64,000 bases of DNA from Sinohyriopsis cumingii (Eukaryota > Mollusca > Bivalvia > Unionida > Unionidae), in NCBI GenBank assembly GCA_028554795.2, contig CM068832.1, forward strand, positions 84,611,049 to 84,675,048, given 5' to 3'. Below the pieces are notes generated by a model. The model searched no databases. It was given only the letters and a program-made list of their open reading frames with translations, and was not told the DNA's origin. Positions 28,992-38,500 of the stretch are shown here, piece by piece. Position numbers and translations under genes: made by a program. Numbering within the stretch: position 1 is the first letter of the stretch; each line of letters begins with the position of its first letter.

Positions 28992-29337
28992 GCTGCAATG
29001 AAGAAAACAAATGTATAGCATCTTTATGTTTGTTTTATCTTCAAGGAATTGTCAGAACACTTTCAAATGGCATCTACATTTTGTTCAGGTTTCTGTTTAT
29101 GCATCATGCAAATAAAACAGTCCTTTTCTTGTGTCCGTTTGTCTATGATCCGTCTGTCATTTAGGTTTCTACACCTCTGTCGGACTATGTCGTCTTATTC
29201 GCCTATACGTCTCTTGCTGTGGTTCTTTTTGGGCCATCTGTCTGAATACCCGTTAGTTGTTTAGGTGTCTCTCGTTGTGCATTTTGGTGTTGTTTGCTGT
29301 TTAGGTGTATGTATCTCTGTCCATATAGGTTTGGTTT

Positions 29338-29505
29338 GTTGTTTTGATTTGTTTTACGTCCAAGCCCCACTGTAAGGTTATATAGTGCCATGGTAAATAG
29401 GACAAAGTACCTTGCCCAACAACAAATAACGGTAACTGATCAGGATTGATTCCATTGTAGGAATCGAACCCGCACCCTTCTGGTTAATAATCCACCAAGG
29501 CTATC
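29338..29505 (-). mobile_element. SINE-3, tRNA-derived fragment
   Basis: A third repeat type with a TTGTTTTGATTTGTTTTACG left part and, on the minus strand, a B-box-like GGGTTCGATTCC. I could not verify a second copy in the window, so this rests on the tRNA-like promoter only. Confidence 0.45.
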
Positions 29506-30545
29506 TCTATCCACATGTTTCATTGTCTGTCTCATCAAGTCTATCTTTATCCACATGTTTCAGTCTATCTCATCAAGGCCATCTTTATCCACAAGTTTCA
29601 TTGTCTGTCTCATCAAGGCTATCTTTATCCACATGTTTCATTGTCTGTCTCATCAAGGCTATCTTTATCCACATGTTTCATTGTCTGTCTCATCAAGGCT
29701 ATATTTTAATCCACATGTTTTGTTGTCTGTCTCATCAAGGCTATCTTTATCCACATGTTTCATTGCCTGTCTAATCAAGGCTATCGTTTAATCCACAGTT
29801 TTCATTGTCTCATCAAGGATATCTTTCAATCCACATGTTTCATTGTCTAGCTCATCAAGGATATCATTTACTCCACATGTCTCATTGTCTGTCTCCTCAA
29901 CGCTATCTTTGTATCCACATGTTTTATATGTCTCATAAAGGCTATCTTTATATCCATATGTTTCATTTTCTGTCTCATCAAGACTATCTTTTTATCGACA
30001 TGTTTCATTGTCCGTCCCATCAAAGCTACTCTTATCCGCATGTTTTATCGCCTGTCTCATCAAGGCTATCTTTTAATCCACACGCTTCATTGTCTGTCTC
30101 ATTAAGGCTATCTTTTAATCCACACGTGTCCTTGTCTGTCTCATCAACGCTATGTTTTAATCCACATGTTGCCTTGTCTGTCTCATCAAGACTATCTTTT
30201 TATCGACATGTGTCATTGTCTGTCCCTTCAAATCTATCTTTATCCACATATTTCATTGTCTGTCTCATCAAGGCCATCTTTTAATCCACATGTTTCCTTG
30301 TCTGTCTCGTCAACGCTATATTTTAATCCTCATGTTTCATTGTCTGTCTCATTAAAGCTATCTCTATCAACATGTTTCATTGTCTGTCTCATCAACGCTA
30401 TATTTGGACCCTCATGTTTCATTGTCTGTCTCATTAAAGCTATCTCTATCCACATGTTTCATTGTCTGTCTCATCAACGCTATATTGGATCCTCATGTTT
30501 CATTGTCTGTCTCATCAGGACCGTCTTTATCCCACATGTGTCATT
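29502..30545. repeat. Minisatellite, ~41 bp unit, about 25 copies
   Basis: Tandem units built on CCACATGTTTCATTGTCTGT followed by a CTCATCAAGGCTATCTTTAT-type half. Early units are near identical at about 41 bp; later ones drift with 1-4 bp length changes. Open frames of 60-159 codons exist in all three plus frames because the unit lacks stops. I treat these as artefacts. Confidence 0.95.
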
Positions 30546-30549
30546 GTCT

Positions 30550-30770
30550 CAAAATTTGTTCATTTTCAAAATACGAATAATACGCGATATTGCAAAATGT
30601 CTGCCAGACGATTGTGGTTTGATCATGGGGTAGAGAGCTATTTCCAGTAGGAAAAAACATTCAGTTTACTCTTGTCTTGCCGCTCATCATGACTTAATTT
30701 CAATGACTGTTAAATGTCTGAAAATTAATAATGGGGAAAACCATAGAAATGAATCTTAAAATTCTAATTT
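30550..30770 (+). repeat. Dispersed repeat R1, copy 1
   Basis: About 220 bp that recurs in inverted orientation at 42,200-42,425. Shared words include ATGACTGTTAAATGTCTGAA read with the other strand's complement, and GATATTGCA with CAAAATACGAAT. No coding signal; it is probably an unclassified transposon fragment. Confidence 0.75.
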
Positions 30771-30974
30771 TTACATTTTAGTCACAAGAATAAACAACAT
30801 AAATCTTGCGATCTACACGGATTTATTTATCATCCATGTTAAAGCTAACAAGCAATAAAAAAGCAAGTTATCTGTCGATTGAAATTAATAAATGATTCTA
30901 AACCACTTTTGATTGGTTGAGTGCCAATAATGACAAAATGGTAATGTTATATTTTGCGCCGCGATTTGTGTACG

Positions 30975-31365
30975 TGTGTGTGAGTGATTTGGATTTTAAA
31001 CGAAACTATAAAAATATTTCAGTCATTATCTCTACGATTACTGCAATGTGGCAACTGACAGTAATGTCTAGCATTATTAATTATTAAGTATTACCATGCC
31101 TTTTTAGTCTATGCAAAAGCACCTGTGTCGACTGAATTAGGACTCATGCCGCAAACGTTTGGCATCATGTACCTTCCAGTCACATTATCCTTACACCAGG
31201 CCGACCATTCCTAATTCTAACCTCTTAATGCCGAGCGCCTAGAAATGCAGCTGTTATTACCATTTTTTAAAATAAGTCTTTAATATGACTTGGTCGAGGT
31301 TTGAACCCGCGACATCGTGCATTCGAGGCGGACTCTCTAACCACTTAGTCGACGGGAGCGGTCCT
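30975..31365 (-). mobile_element. SINE-1 copy 3 (diverged, with an insertion)
   Basis: The SINE-1 body and head are present, with about 80 extra AT-rich bases near 31,070-31,140 relative to other copies. The same extra segment (CATACCTTTTTAATCAATTC-like) recurs near 32.9 kb. Confidence 0.75.
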
Positions 31366-32130
31366 AGATGTAAAGAACATACTTGTTCAAGGTCTTAACA
31401 CAATATCATCTGATTATGATGTAACAAGATACAGCTAATATAAAACTTAGTTACTTACTACTCTCTTCAGGTATTAAAAATGTTTTGGGTTCAATGTGTT
31501 GAAAAAATCAGCAGTGTTTTATCAATATTTTGGTTACAGCTACAGTATCAATTCTTGATTTGTATGTTGCTGGTTTTAACTGCACGTTGGACACATTTTT
31601 AGCTATATCGTGCTCTAGCTCTGAAACAGATTCTACCAAGTATGCTTTCGCGTGTGTGTTATGGAAAACGACTCGTACTGGAATCAAAGTATATTGTGTC
31701 ATTTATATAATTTTTGGCAAATTTATGTTGTATTAATCACGCAGTCGTACAAACCCAATGACTGAGAAAAAGAAAATGGAAAAAAAAAAAGAAATAAACA
31801 CGTAAAAAAATCCCAGGTGTCAAAGAGATTAACAGTTATTTCAAATACTATACAGTACATAAGCGTTTTAAACCTGGCGAGTTCAAATGACCTGTAGAAA
31901 GTAGATTCTTTGCGTTTCTAAAAGCATGTTCCAGTATATATGGGATTAAGATGATGATGACAAGGCCGACGTAGCTGTTGAGCAAGCACGATACGATAAT
32001 GACGAGAACGACGACGATAATGTTGTTTTCATTTTTGTATGCATGTTTGATATACTTGTAAAAGTGATATTAAAACCATTAGAAATAACACAAATGAAAT
32101 GGTAGTACCTTTTATGAGAGAGAGAGAAAG
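31366..32130. other. No gene seen
   Basis: Contains one open frame of about 68 codons without recognisable features, and a short GA tract near 32.12 kb. Nothing is supportable. Confidence 0.5.
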
Positions 32131-32136
32131 TGTGTT

Positions 32137-32698
32137 CTGTATTTTGAACGTAGCTTTAACATCTGCATTCTTATCATAACGGTGTCTGCAGTGTGGCAGA
32201 TTATACTGATTGTTGTTGTTTGTAGGGTTTAACGTCATTTTTCAGCACACGACAGGTTATACATGGCGGCCAGTATTAATGGTGGAGGAAGAACCCGGGA
32301 GAACCCCGGAAAGAACCACCGACCCTCGAGAAGCTACTGGCAAGCTTCCTCACATACCCACATTGGCCGAATCCGAGACTAGAACCTACGCAGACAGAGG
32401 TGAGATGGCAGTGATCCGTAACGGAGAGCGCTTTAGACCACTCGGCGCCCCGATTATACTGATGTCTAGGAGCATCGAATCATGCCGCAGACATGTAGCA
32501 TTATGTCCCCATCCAGTAGCATTATCCTGACACCAGTCCGGCCAGTCCCAACACTAACCTCTTAATGCTGAGAGCCAAGCGAGGCAACTGCTAGTACCAG
32601 TTTTAGAAGTCTTTTGTATAACTTCCGGGGTTCGAACCCACGACCTCCCGCATCCGAGGCGGACGCTCTAATCACTTAGGCCACCAGAGTGGTCGGTC
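32137..32698 (-). mobile_element. SINE-1 copy 4, split by SINE-2
   Basis: SINE-1 body at 32137-32210, interrupted by SINE-2 (32211-32452), then body plus tRNA-like head at 32453-32698. The break is marked by the 11 bp duplication ATTATACTGAT at 32200-32210 and 32453-32463. Confidence 0.9.
32211..32452 (-). mobile_element. SINE-2 copy 2, inserted in SINE-1
   Basis: 242 bp with a TGTTGTTGTT tail at the left. The tRNA-like head on the minus strand begins with a CGCCGAGTGGTCTAAAGCGC motif. It is flanked by an exact 11 bp target duplication, which defines its ends and shows LINE-type target-primed insertion. Confidence 0.9.
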
Positions 32699-32708
32699 GT
32701 CGACCAAT

Positions 32709-32709
32709 C

Positions 32710-32757
<48 letters not shown>

Positions 32758-32762
32758 AAGAG
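32709..32762. repeat. (GA)n microsatellite
   Basis: GA repeats with AAAG interruptions, directly beside the SINE-1 head. Confidence 0.93.
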
Positions 32763-33251
32763 ATTCAGGAATAAATAAAACTGCCGCTGAAAATGAAGCA
32801 CTGAGCTACGCAATATCAAATTTTCTTTTAGCTTCTGTGCACGTACTGAAAACAAAATATGGCGTGCTGTCAATGTGAACATATGGATAAATTATTACCA
32901 TACCTTTTTAATCAATTCATAAGTACCTGTGTCGACTGAACTGAGTTTACAAGACCACCAATCTGCCTACTAATTCTCTGCACGTGGAATTAATTTCTCT
33001 ATGTATGCTGTAATTGAGTATTTAATTGGACGTAACATTACTCGTTTATTTTAAATACGACACAGCGTTGTTTACCGTTGCAAATAGATTTGTTGTCAAC
33101 TTTAAAAGATTGGACATACACATAAAAAACTTGATAGGCTCTCAATTAACGCATATTATTTTGATATTTCATATTTAGATCTTTCTATGCATGTCAGTGA
33201 TAGTTTATGTTGTCTTTCTGAACTGTCTACATGTGTGTATGTGTATGTGTG

Positions 33252-33312
33252 TGTGATTTTACTTGGTAACGTAGCTTTATAAAAGTTTCAGTCATAAAGC
33301 TACGAGTATCAG
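33252..33312 (-). mobile_element. SINE-1 copy 5 (3' stub)
   Basis: Only the 3' end of SINE-1 (GTAACGTAGCTTTA and the following CTACGA region on the plus strand) survives. It stops where element A-side sequence begins. Confidence 0.7.
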
Positions 33313-33430
33313 TTTTTATATATGGTTAGATCAAAAAAGATTAAGACATGTGGAATCCACCTAAACTAAACTAATGTGTTTAGATCACAATATATTAAGA
33401 CATATGGAATCCCCCTGAATTAAACTATTA
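33313..33430. repeat. Two ~60 bp direct repeats at the left edge of element A
   Basis: Two imperfect copies of a unit containing TTAAGACAT and TGGAATCC. No TIR of the element A/B family is present here, so the left end of element A is truncated close to this point. Confidence 0.6.
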
Positions 33431-33503
33431 TGATCAGACTACAAACATAAATAAGACCTTCAACAACAACTTAACTTTAAGTCCCAGCATTATTAAAATC
33501 CAT

Positions 33504-33791
33504 TTAAAGTTCTGAATGCACTGAATATTGCTGTAGGTGAATCTCGAAGTAACCATAATTATGAACATGTCGATCATTAGCGACCTCAAAGTGTTGAACA
33601 ATGTCTGACCATTGAAAGAATTTCTGACGAATCAGTTCTTTTATACCATTCAAGTACCAGTGGTTAAAGATCTGGTGACGTATCGGATGCAATTGTTCTT
33701 TACGTTTCACTTGTATTTTGACCAGCTCTCGGTAAATGCGTTCTCTCAACTCCACAGGCAAAGCACGAATGTTCTCTTGTAAAGTATCCAT
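33504..33791 (-). CDS. F-box-like small protein, copy 2 (95 aa)
   Basis: 95 aa. The first 39 residues are identical to the gene just upstream (33804-34259) and contain IRALPVELRERIYRELVK, an LPxEL-type F-box-like motif. From residue 40 the two proteins diverge, and this copy is shorter. F-box proteins recruit substrates to SCF ubiquitin ligases, and large DNA viruses encode such adaptors. That function is inference here: the motif is short and no substrate-binding repeat is visible. It starts 12 nt after the upstream gene's stop. Confidence 0.6.
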   Translation of the reverse strand: MDTLQENIRALPVELRERIYRELVKIQVKRKEQLHPIRHQIFNHWYLNGIKELIRQKFFQWSDIVQHFEVANDRHVHNYGYFEIHLQQYSVHSEL

Positions 33792-33803
33792 GAATAGGTC
33801 ATA

Positions 33804-34259
33804 CTAAATCCTCTTTGGTCTGACACAAGAAATGTACTCTTTGCACAAACATGGTTTCACTTCAGTGTCGAATTTAAATCGTTGAGTCACTAATCTACAC
33901 ATTACAATTCGTTCAGAAGTTTCCTCTTTCACCAAGTTGACATTGTGTTCAAAAAGTTTGTAATTCGTTAACTCTTCCTCTGGAATTCGATGCAGTACGT
34001 TTACAATGTAGTAACTACAATCGTCCATACCAAACCATTCCTTTTTATAACCAGAAGGTCGTTGATCAATGTCTGTCCAATGGAACACTTTCAATTGAAT
34101 CAGTCCTTGTATAGCCTTCAGGTACCAGTGGTTCAAACACCGGTGACGTATCGGATGCAATTGTTCTTTACGTTTCACTTGTATTTTGACCAGCTCTCGG
34201 TAAATGCGTTCTCTCAACTCCACAGGCAAAGCACGAATGTTCTCTTGTAAAGTATCCAT
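33804..34259 (-). CDS. F-box-like small protein, copy 1 (151 aa)
   Basis: 151 aa, same N-terminal LPVELRERIYREL motif as its neighbour, then a Trp/Tyr-rich middle (NHWYLKAIQGLIQLKVFHW) and a C terminus with CLCKEYISC. About 121 nt at the 5' ends of the two genes (plus strand 33673-33793 and 34141-34261) are identical, so the pair arose by recent duplication or is being homogenised. It starts 28 nt after the BIR gene, in a tandem cargo array behind PolB. The role in degradation or host interaction is inferred only. Confidence 0.6.
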   Translation of the reverse strand: MDTLQENIRALPVELRERIYRELVKIQVKRKEQLHPIRHRCLNHWYLKAIQGLIQLKVFHWTDIDQRPSGYKKEWFGMDDCSYYIVNVLHRIPEEELTNYKLFEHNVNLVKEETSERIVMCRLVTQRFKFDTEVKPCLCKEYISCVRPKRI

Positions 34260-34287
34260 GAACAGATGATTATGGTAAAAAGTTACT

Positions 34288-35031
34288 TCAATGTCTCGGT
34301 CCCACTAAAGGTAAGTAATGACAATTCGGTGACCATCGAGCATGTTCTACGTAGGCCGAATCTTGCGGTTCCCAGTGGTGAAGTGACACACCGCAACTGA
34401 AGCACTTGACTTTATCTCCTTCGCCCAAGTAGAAAAATCCGGCTCTGGCTAATTCTTCGGGGGTCGGTCCTCCCAGATACTTTGGCCATTTTCCTTTGAA
34501 CGATTGAAGACGATTTTCAAAGTCGCAGTATTCCGACAAACGTACAGGAAACGAATATTCGTTTTTCACAGGTTCGTTTCGATGAGGGTTGAGTGAAATG
34601 GGCAGGAGTTTGCTCAGGGCTGGATGACATCCGTAGGGAGGTAAACGTGTAGGTCGACATTCCCCTTTAAAACGAAACCCAGTAAAATGTCCAAGAGGAC
34701 GAGCAGCATCGCTTTCGCATCCCACAGGTTTGACACGCACAGCATCACTTTCCATGACAGGGGTAGGGGCACTAAAGTTCCCATGATGCTTTACGGCATC
34801 GCTCAGGTCACAACGTACAGCATCGGTCCCATCGCAAGGCTCACAATCGCACTCGTCTGCAAACTCCGTTACGCAATTACAATGGTAACCACATGGACAA
34901 TCGCAGTTTCCTTCCGGACATTTTCCGTCGCAATGCATGGGTCTTATCCATCCAGTATTAGTCGCACTAGAGAAAGATACAGCTTTTTTACAATCCCCAA
35001 ACTGGAACGATGTCTTTTTCAAAGTATTCAT
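34288..35031 (-). CDS. BIR-domain (IAP-like) protein 1, 247 aa
   Basis: The C terminus carries one BIR zinc domain (about residues 160-245): the WPKYLGGPTPEELARAGFFY core, Cys ligands in KCFSCG, then His and Cys in EHARWSPNC with the expected H-x6-C spacing. The N-terminal half is Cys-rich (CDGKCPEGNCDCPCGYHC) and resembles a metal-binding region. There is no RING finger. BIR proteins bind caspases or IAP antagonists and block apoptosis; baculoviruses and molluscan herpesviruses also encode them. A TATAAAAAG box lies at 35086-35094, 55 nt upstream. The first 11 or so codons and the promoter are conserved in element B, where the BIR domain is gone. Confidence 0.88.
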   Translation of the reverse strand: MNTLKKTSFQFGDCKKAVSFSSATNTGWIRPMHCDGKCPEGNCDCPCGYHCNCVTEFADECDCEPCDGTDAVRCDLSDAVKHHGNFSAPTPVMESDAVRVKPVGCESDAARPLGHFTGFRFKGECRPTRLPPYGCHPALSKLLPISLNPHRNEPVKNEYSFPVRLSEYCDFENRLQSFKGKWPKYLGGPTPEELARAGFFYLGEGDKVKCFSCGVSLHHWEPQDSAYVEHARWSPNCHYLPLVGPRH

Positions 35032-35085
35032 CTTGTTCGCTCGGTCTTGGTAGTCACAATGAACTATCGATCTTGACCATAGCCC

Positions 35086-35094
35086 CTTTTTATA
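35086..35094 (-). promoter_or_regulatory. TATA box for BIR gene 1
   Basis: TATAAAAAG on the minus strand, inside the 3' end of BIR gene 2. Element B has an equivalent TATATAAAAAGG at 62874-62885 in the same relation to its remnant gene. Confidence 0.65.
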
Positions 35095-35548
35095 CTAGTC
35101 TCAATGCAGTCTCCAACTTGTACATCTTTCCTTTTTTACGTTTTTTATGTCCTGTTCTGGAAGGTACCGTCTCTAAGGTACCATCAACATTGTACCGTAG
35201 TGCGATGGGTGGAAAGGCCATAGAAAGGTAAGGGCAGTTCAGAGACCATCGAGTATGCTCCAGAATAGCTGAATCTTTATAGATACATAGATCCATTCGT
35301 AACTTCAGTCCGCAAGCGAAACACTGTACCTCGTATCCCAATCCTGACTCAGGTCCCAAGTAGACAAATCCTGTTCTAGCTAAAACATGCGAAGAAGGTA
35401 ATCCTTCCCTATCCGTAGGCCATTTCTGAAACGTGTCCAATCGACGGGCACAATCACAATAGTCAGGTAAGAAGACTGGAAAATGGTAGGGTTTGAACTT
35501 GGAGTTCTCATCGGGTTTCTCACTCGATTCTTGCTGTGGCGAAGTCAT
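35090..35548 (-). CDS. BIR-domain (IAP-like) protein 2, 152 aa
   Basis: 152 aa, largely one BIR domain: RLDTFQKWPTDREG, ARTGFVYLG, Cys pair in VQCFACG, and EHTRWSLNC (H-x6-C). It is paralogous to protein 1, with shared spacing and a matching FPVFLPDYCD/FPVRLSEYCD lead-in, but has a longer insert between the Cys pair and His. No RING. It starts 23 nt after the PolB stop. It is a likely apoptosis inhibitor or other BIR-type adaptor; specificity cannot be told. Confidence 0.88.
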   Translation of the reverse strand: MTSPQQESSEKPDENSKFKPYHFPVFLPDYCDCARRLDTFQKWPTDREGLPSSHVLARTGFVYLGPESGLGYEVQCFACGLKLRMDLCIYKDSAILEHTRWSLNCPYLSMAFPPIALRYNVDGTLETVPSRTGHKKRKKGKMYKLETALRLV

Positions 35549-35571
35549 CTTTCTGGTGGGTAACTATCCTC

Positions 35572-38500
35572 TTACAACCAATGTTTTATACCAACGTGTC
35601 CATACGGTAAGGTAAAATGATTGGGAAGTCGAACTCGCTTCTGGTACACGATTTGATAGACTTTTTCCAAGGGTCGACTGACGATGTGGTGAGTGGGTAA
35701 ACGTACAATCTTGTTCGGTTGGTAGGTGGTCACTTTAAAGTTTCCATCCTCTCCCGATTGCAAGGCTTCTTTCAATACCCCAAAGTTGACCACTCGACTG
35801 GTACGATAATTCAGAGTCAGTCCTTTCACTTTGCACGTCGTGTGCACTTCTCCTTGTTTGTCACGGTATTCGTAGCCGTAATTTTTGGGACCGCCACTGA
35901 CGAAACTTAGAATCTTGTCGTCGGGATGTTCGTCTGTCCAGGCTCCTAAACGGTCTCCTTCGATGTTAGGGTGATGTTGAATCGGGTGATGGATGTAAAT
36001 GCAACTGTCCGTGTCAAAGTACAGGACGCGTTCTTCTAACAGTTCTAAAGCTTCGTACAATTTTAAGCGAGCATGGGCTGTCACGTAAGCCGCAATGATG
36101 ACATTTCCAAAAGGGTCGTCTTGTACAAAGTCCAGATCTTCTTCGTAATTGACCAAGATTAAATTCTCTCGAACGACGTCCACGTGTTTCATGTATTTGG
36201 TTTTGTCGTGAATCATCTGGAAGTAGCGGGAAGGTTCTGTCAAATATTCCGTCTTGGGTAAACACGGTCGTTGTGCCATTTTGCCCCACAAGCAATTTAA
36301 CATCACTTTGGCAAACGATCGCCTGCCTTCGTTTTTCTCGATGTGGTCTAAAGTGATGCCTTCTTGTTCGTAGTATTTCTCTTTGAATTGTATTTGGTCT
36401 TCGGGAGTGTGACACCAGGAAGGATAGCCGCTGGCTTCTTGTTTCAGTTTCAAAAAGGCATCCACGTAGTCGGCGAAAATGCCTTTCTGCGTGGGGTCAC
36501 CCTTGCGGTATTGTTGTGTCTTGGGAAAGTGGCAAATTTCGTACACTTCTAACAGTTGGTATCCCATGTCCAGAGCTTTGAACAATTCTACGCTGACCCA
36601 AGTTCCCGTCAAGGCCCGTTCTTCCTGGCTGTGCTGACAAGCTTGGTCTTGGTTGCACGTTTCGGCACAAGTACGGCACAAGGGAAACATCAATTTGCCT
36701 TGACAATGGTGAGGTAAGACGGGATGGTATAGGTTCGTGGGAGCCAAAACTTTACACTTGATCAAGCCTTCGTATTGTCGAATGTTTTTCAGGTCGATGT
36801 GTTCCGTTAACAATTGCGGGTGCCCTACAGGAAAGCGACAATATTTGCACACGTAGGGATACAGCGAACACACGTCCAAGTATTTGATTTCTTCTCCTTT
36901 CTCTTCGTCGGCTTGGTACAGCAAACAGGTGGCATTGGTCCTTCCTCCGTACAAACTATCCCTCGGGTTCAGCGGGTCCACGAACTGGTAACTTTCCACG
37001 AGGCGTTTAAACTCGGGATCGGTTTTCAAGCGGTGATCGTATTCGTGTTCCCACATTTCCACCACTTGGTATCCTTCCTGTTCCAACTTTAGGCGTCGCT
37101 GACAAGTGTCCTGGTACAAGTCTTCCATGGTTCGTTGCAAAAACTGATTTTTAGTGCCACGGTCAGGGTAACAGACGGGACATCCGTGAAATAAGCAACC
37201 GTTAAACTCGTACACGATCTTGGGGTTTTCTAAGTCCCAGCCATCGACCGAATACGTTCCGATGGTCTTTTCGCCCCCTCCGTTGCGGGCATGCTGAATC
37301 CACTTGTCTTCCTTGTCGCACAAGTAATGTAACCAACGTAGGGCTTTGACCGAGTATTGACGTTTGACAAAGTGGGTCGTTTGAGGACTGATGACAGCCA
37401 CGGTCTTTTCAGGCATGAATCGTTGTCGATACACTAAGGAACACGCTTTGGCAATGGTGCAAGCTTCTTTCAAAGGATCGACCCCTCCGTGTTCCATGAA
37501 CAGTTCTCGAAATTTTCCACAGCAACGCCGTAAAATGTCCACGTCGGAACGACAATACTTTAGCATTTCTTCCTGAAAGTCGAAAGGGTCCGAGGCGTGA
37601 GCCTGGTACCAAGCGTAGAAAGCTTCTCGTTGTTCGGTACGCATGTTGTCGGGGTCGTAATAGTGAGCTTCAGGTAAATGGGGTAGAACGGCGTGTTGAT
37701 TGGCTTCCGTATTGAAAAAGTGTGGAAAGTACCCTTTAGCCATTTCTGTCATTCCAAACGTTTTAGGCATTCGACTCAAAGGCATGGCCAAGTAACTCAT
37801 CGAATCTTTAAACTGCACTTGTCCCACTTGCATGAAAATGATTTTGGCTCCGTTCAAAGTCACTTTAGGACGCTCGGTGCCTTGTTCCGTATAGTACCTC
37901 AAAAGAAACTGTCCATCGTATCCGGAGAAATTGTGAGCCATCACCGTGGCATGACGATGACAATCTCCGTAACGTTCGATGTCCTCTTGGCTCCATGTCT
38001 TGTCGACGGGGTCTAAGACCCATTGGGCAAAATCGGCTAACGTGTTTGGTCCCCGAAAGATTTTTTCACGCCCTCCGGGAATCTTGCTGCAGTGAGGGCA
38101 ATGACTGAAGATAGGTTCTTGAATGCACTTCTCGCACGCTCGATGAGCCACGCAGAAATTAGGAATGTGAATGCCAGTTTCTTGCATGCATTCGAAATCG
38201 AAAAAGATGAAATTGCCTTTCTTCTTGTGACCGTCCTCTTTCTCAGGTGGGGGTTGGTATTTTTGCACGTAACATTGGTGTTCCAAGTCCACGATGTGGT
38301 GACAAATGTGACATTTTTTCTTTCCTCGACATACGTGTGCCTTGACACTATTGGTACGTATGCCTTGTCCACACGCGGGGCACAATCTTAGCAGTTGACA
38401 AGCGCATTTCTTCTGTGAACCTTGCGTTTTCAGATGTTGTTGGTAACAGGTAGGGCTGACAAACGTGCGCAGACAAGTGGAACAAGGCACTGGTTCTTCG

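Noticed and set aside
29515-30650. Overlapping open frames of 60-159 codons
   Set aside because: They are translations of the ~41 bp minisatellite in different frames.
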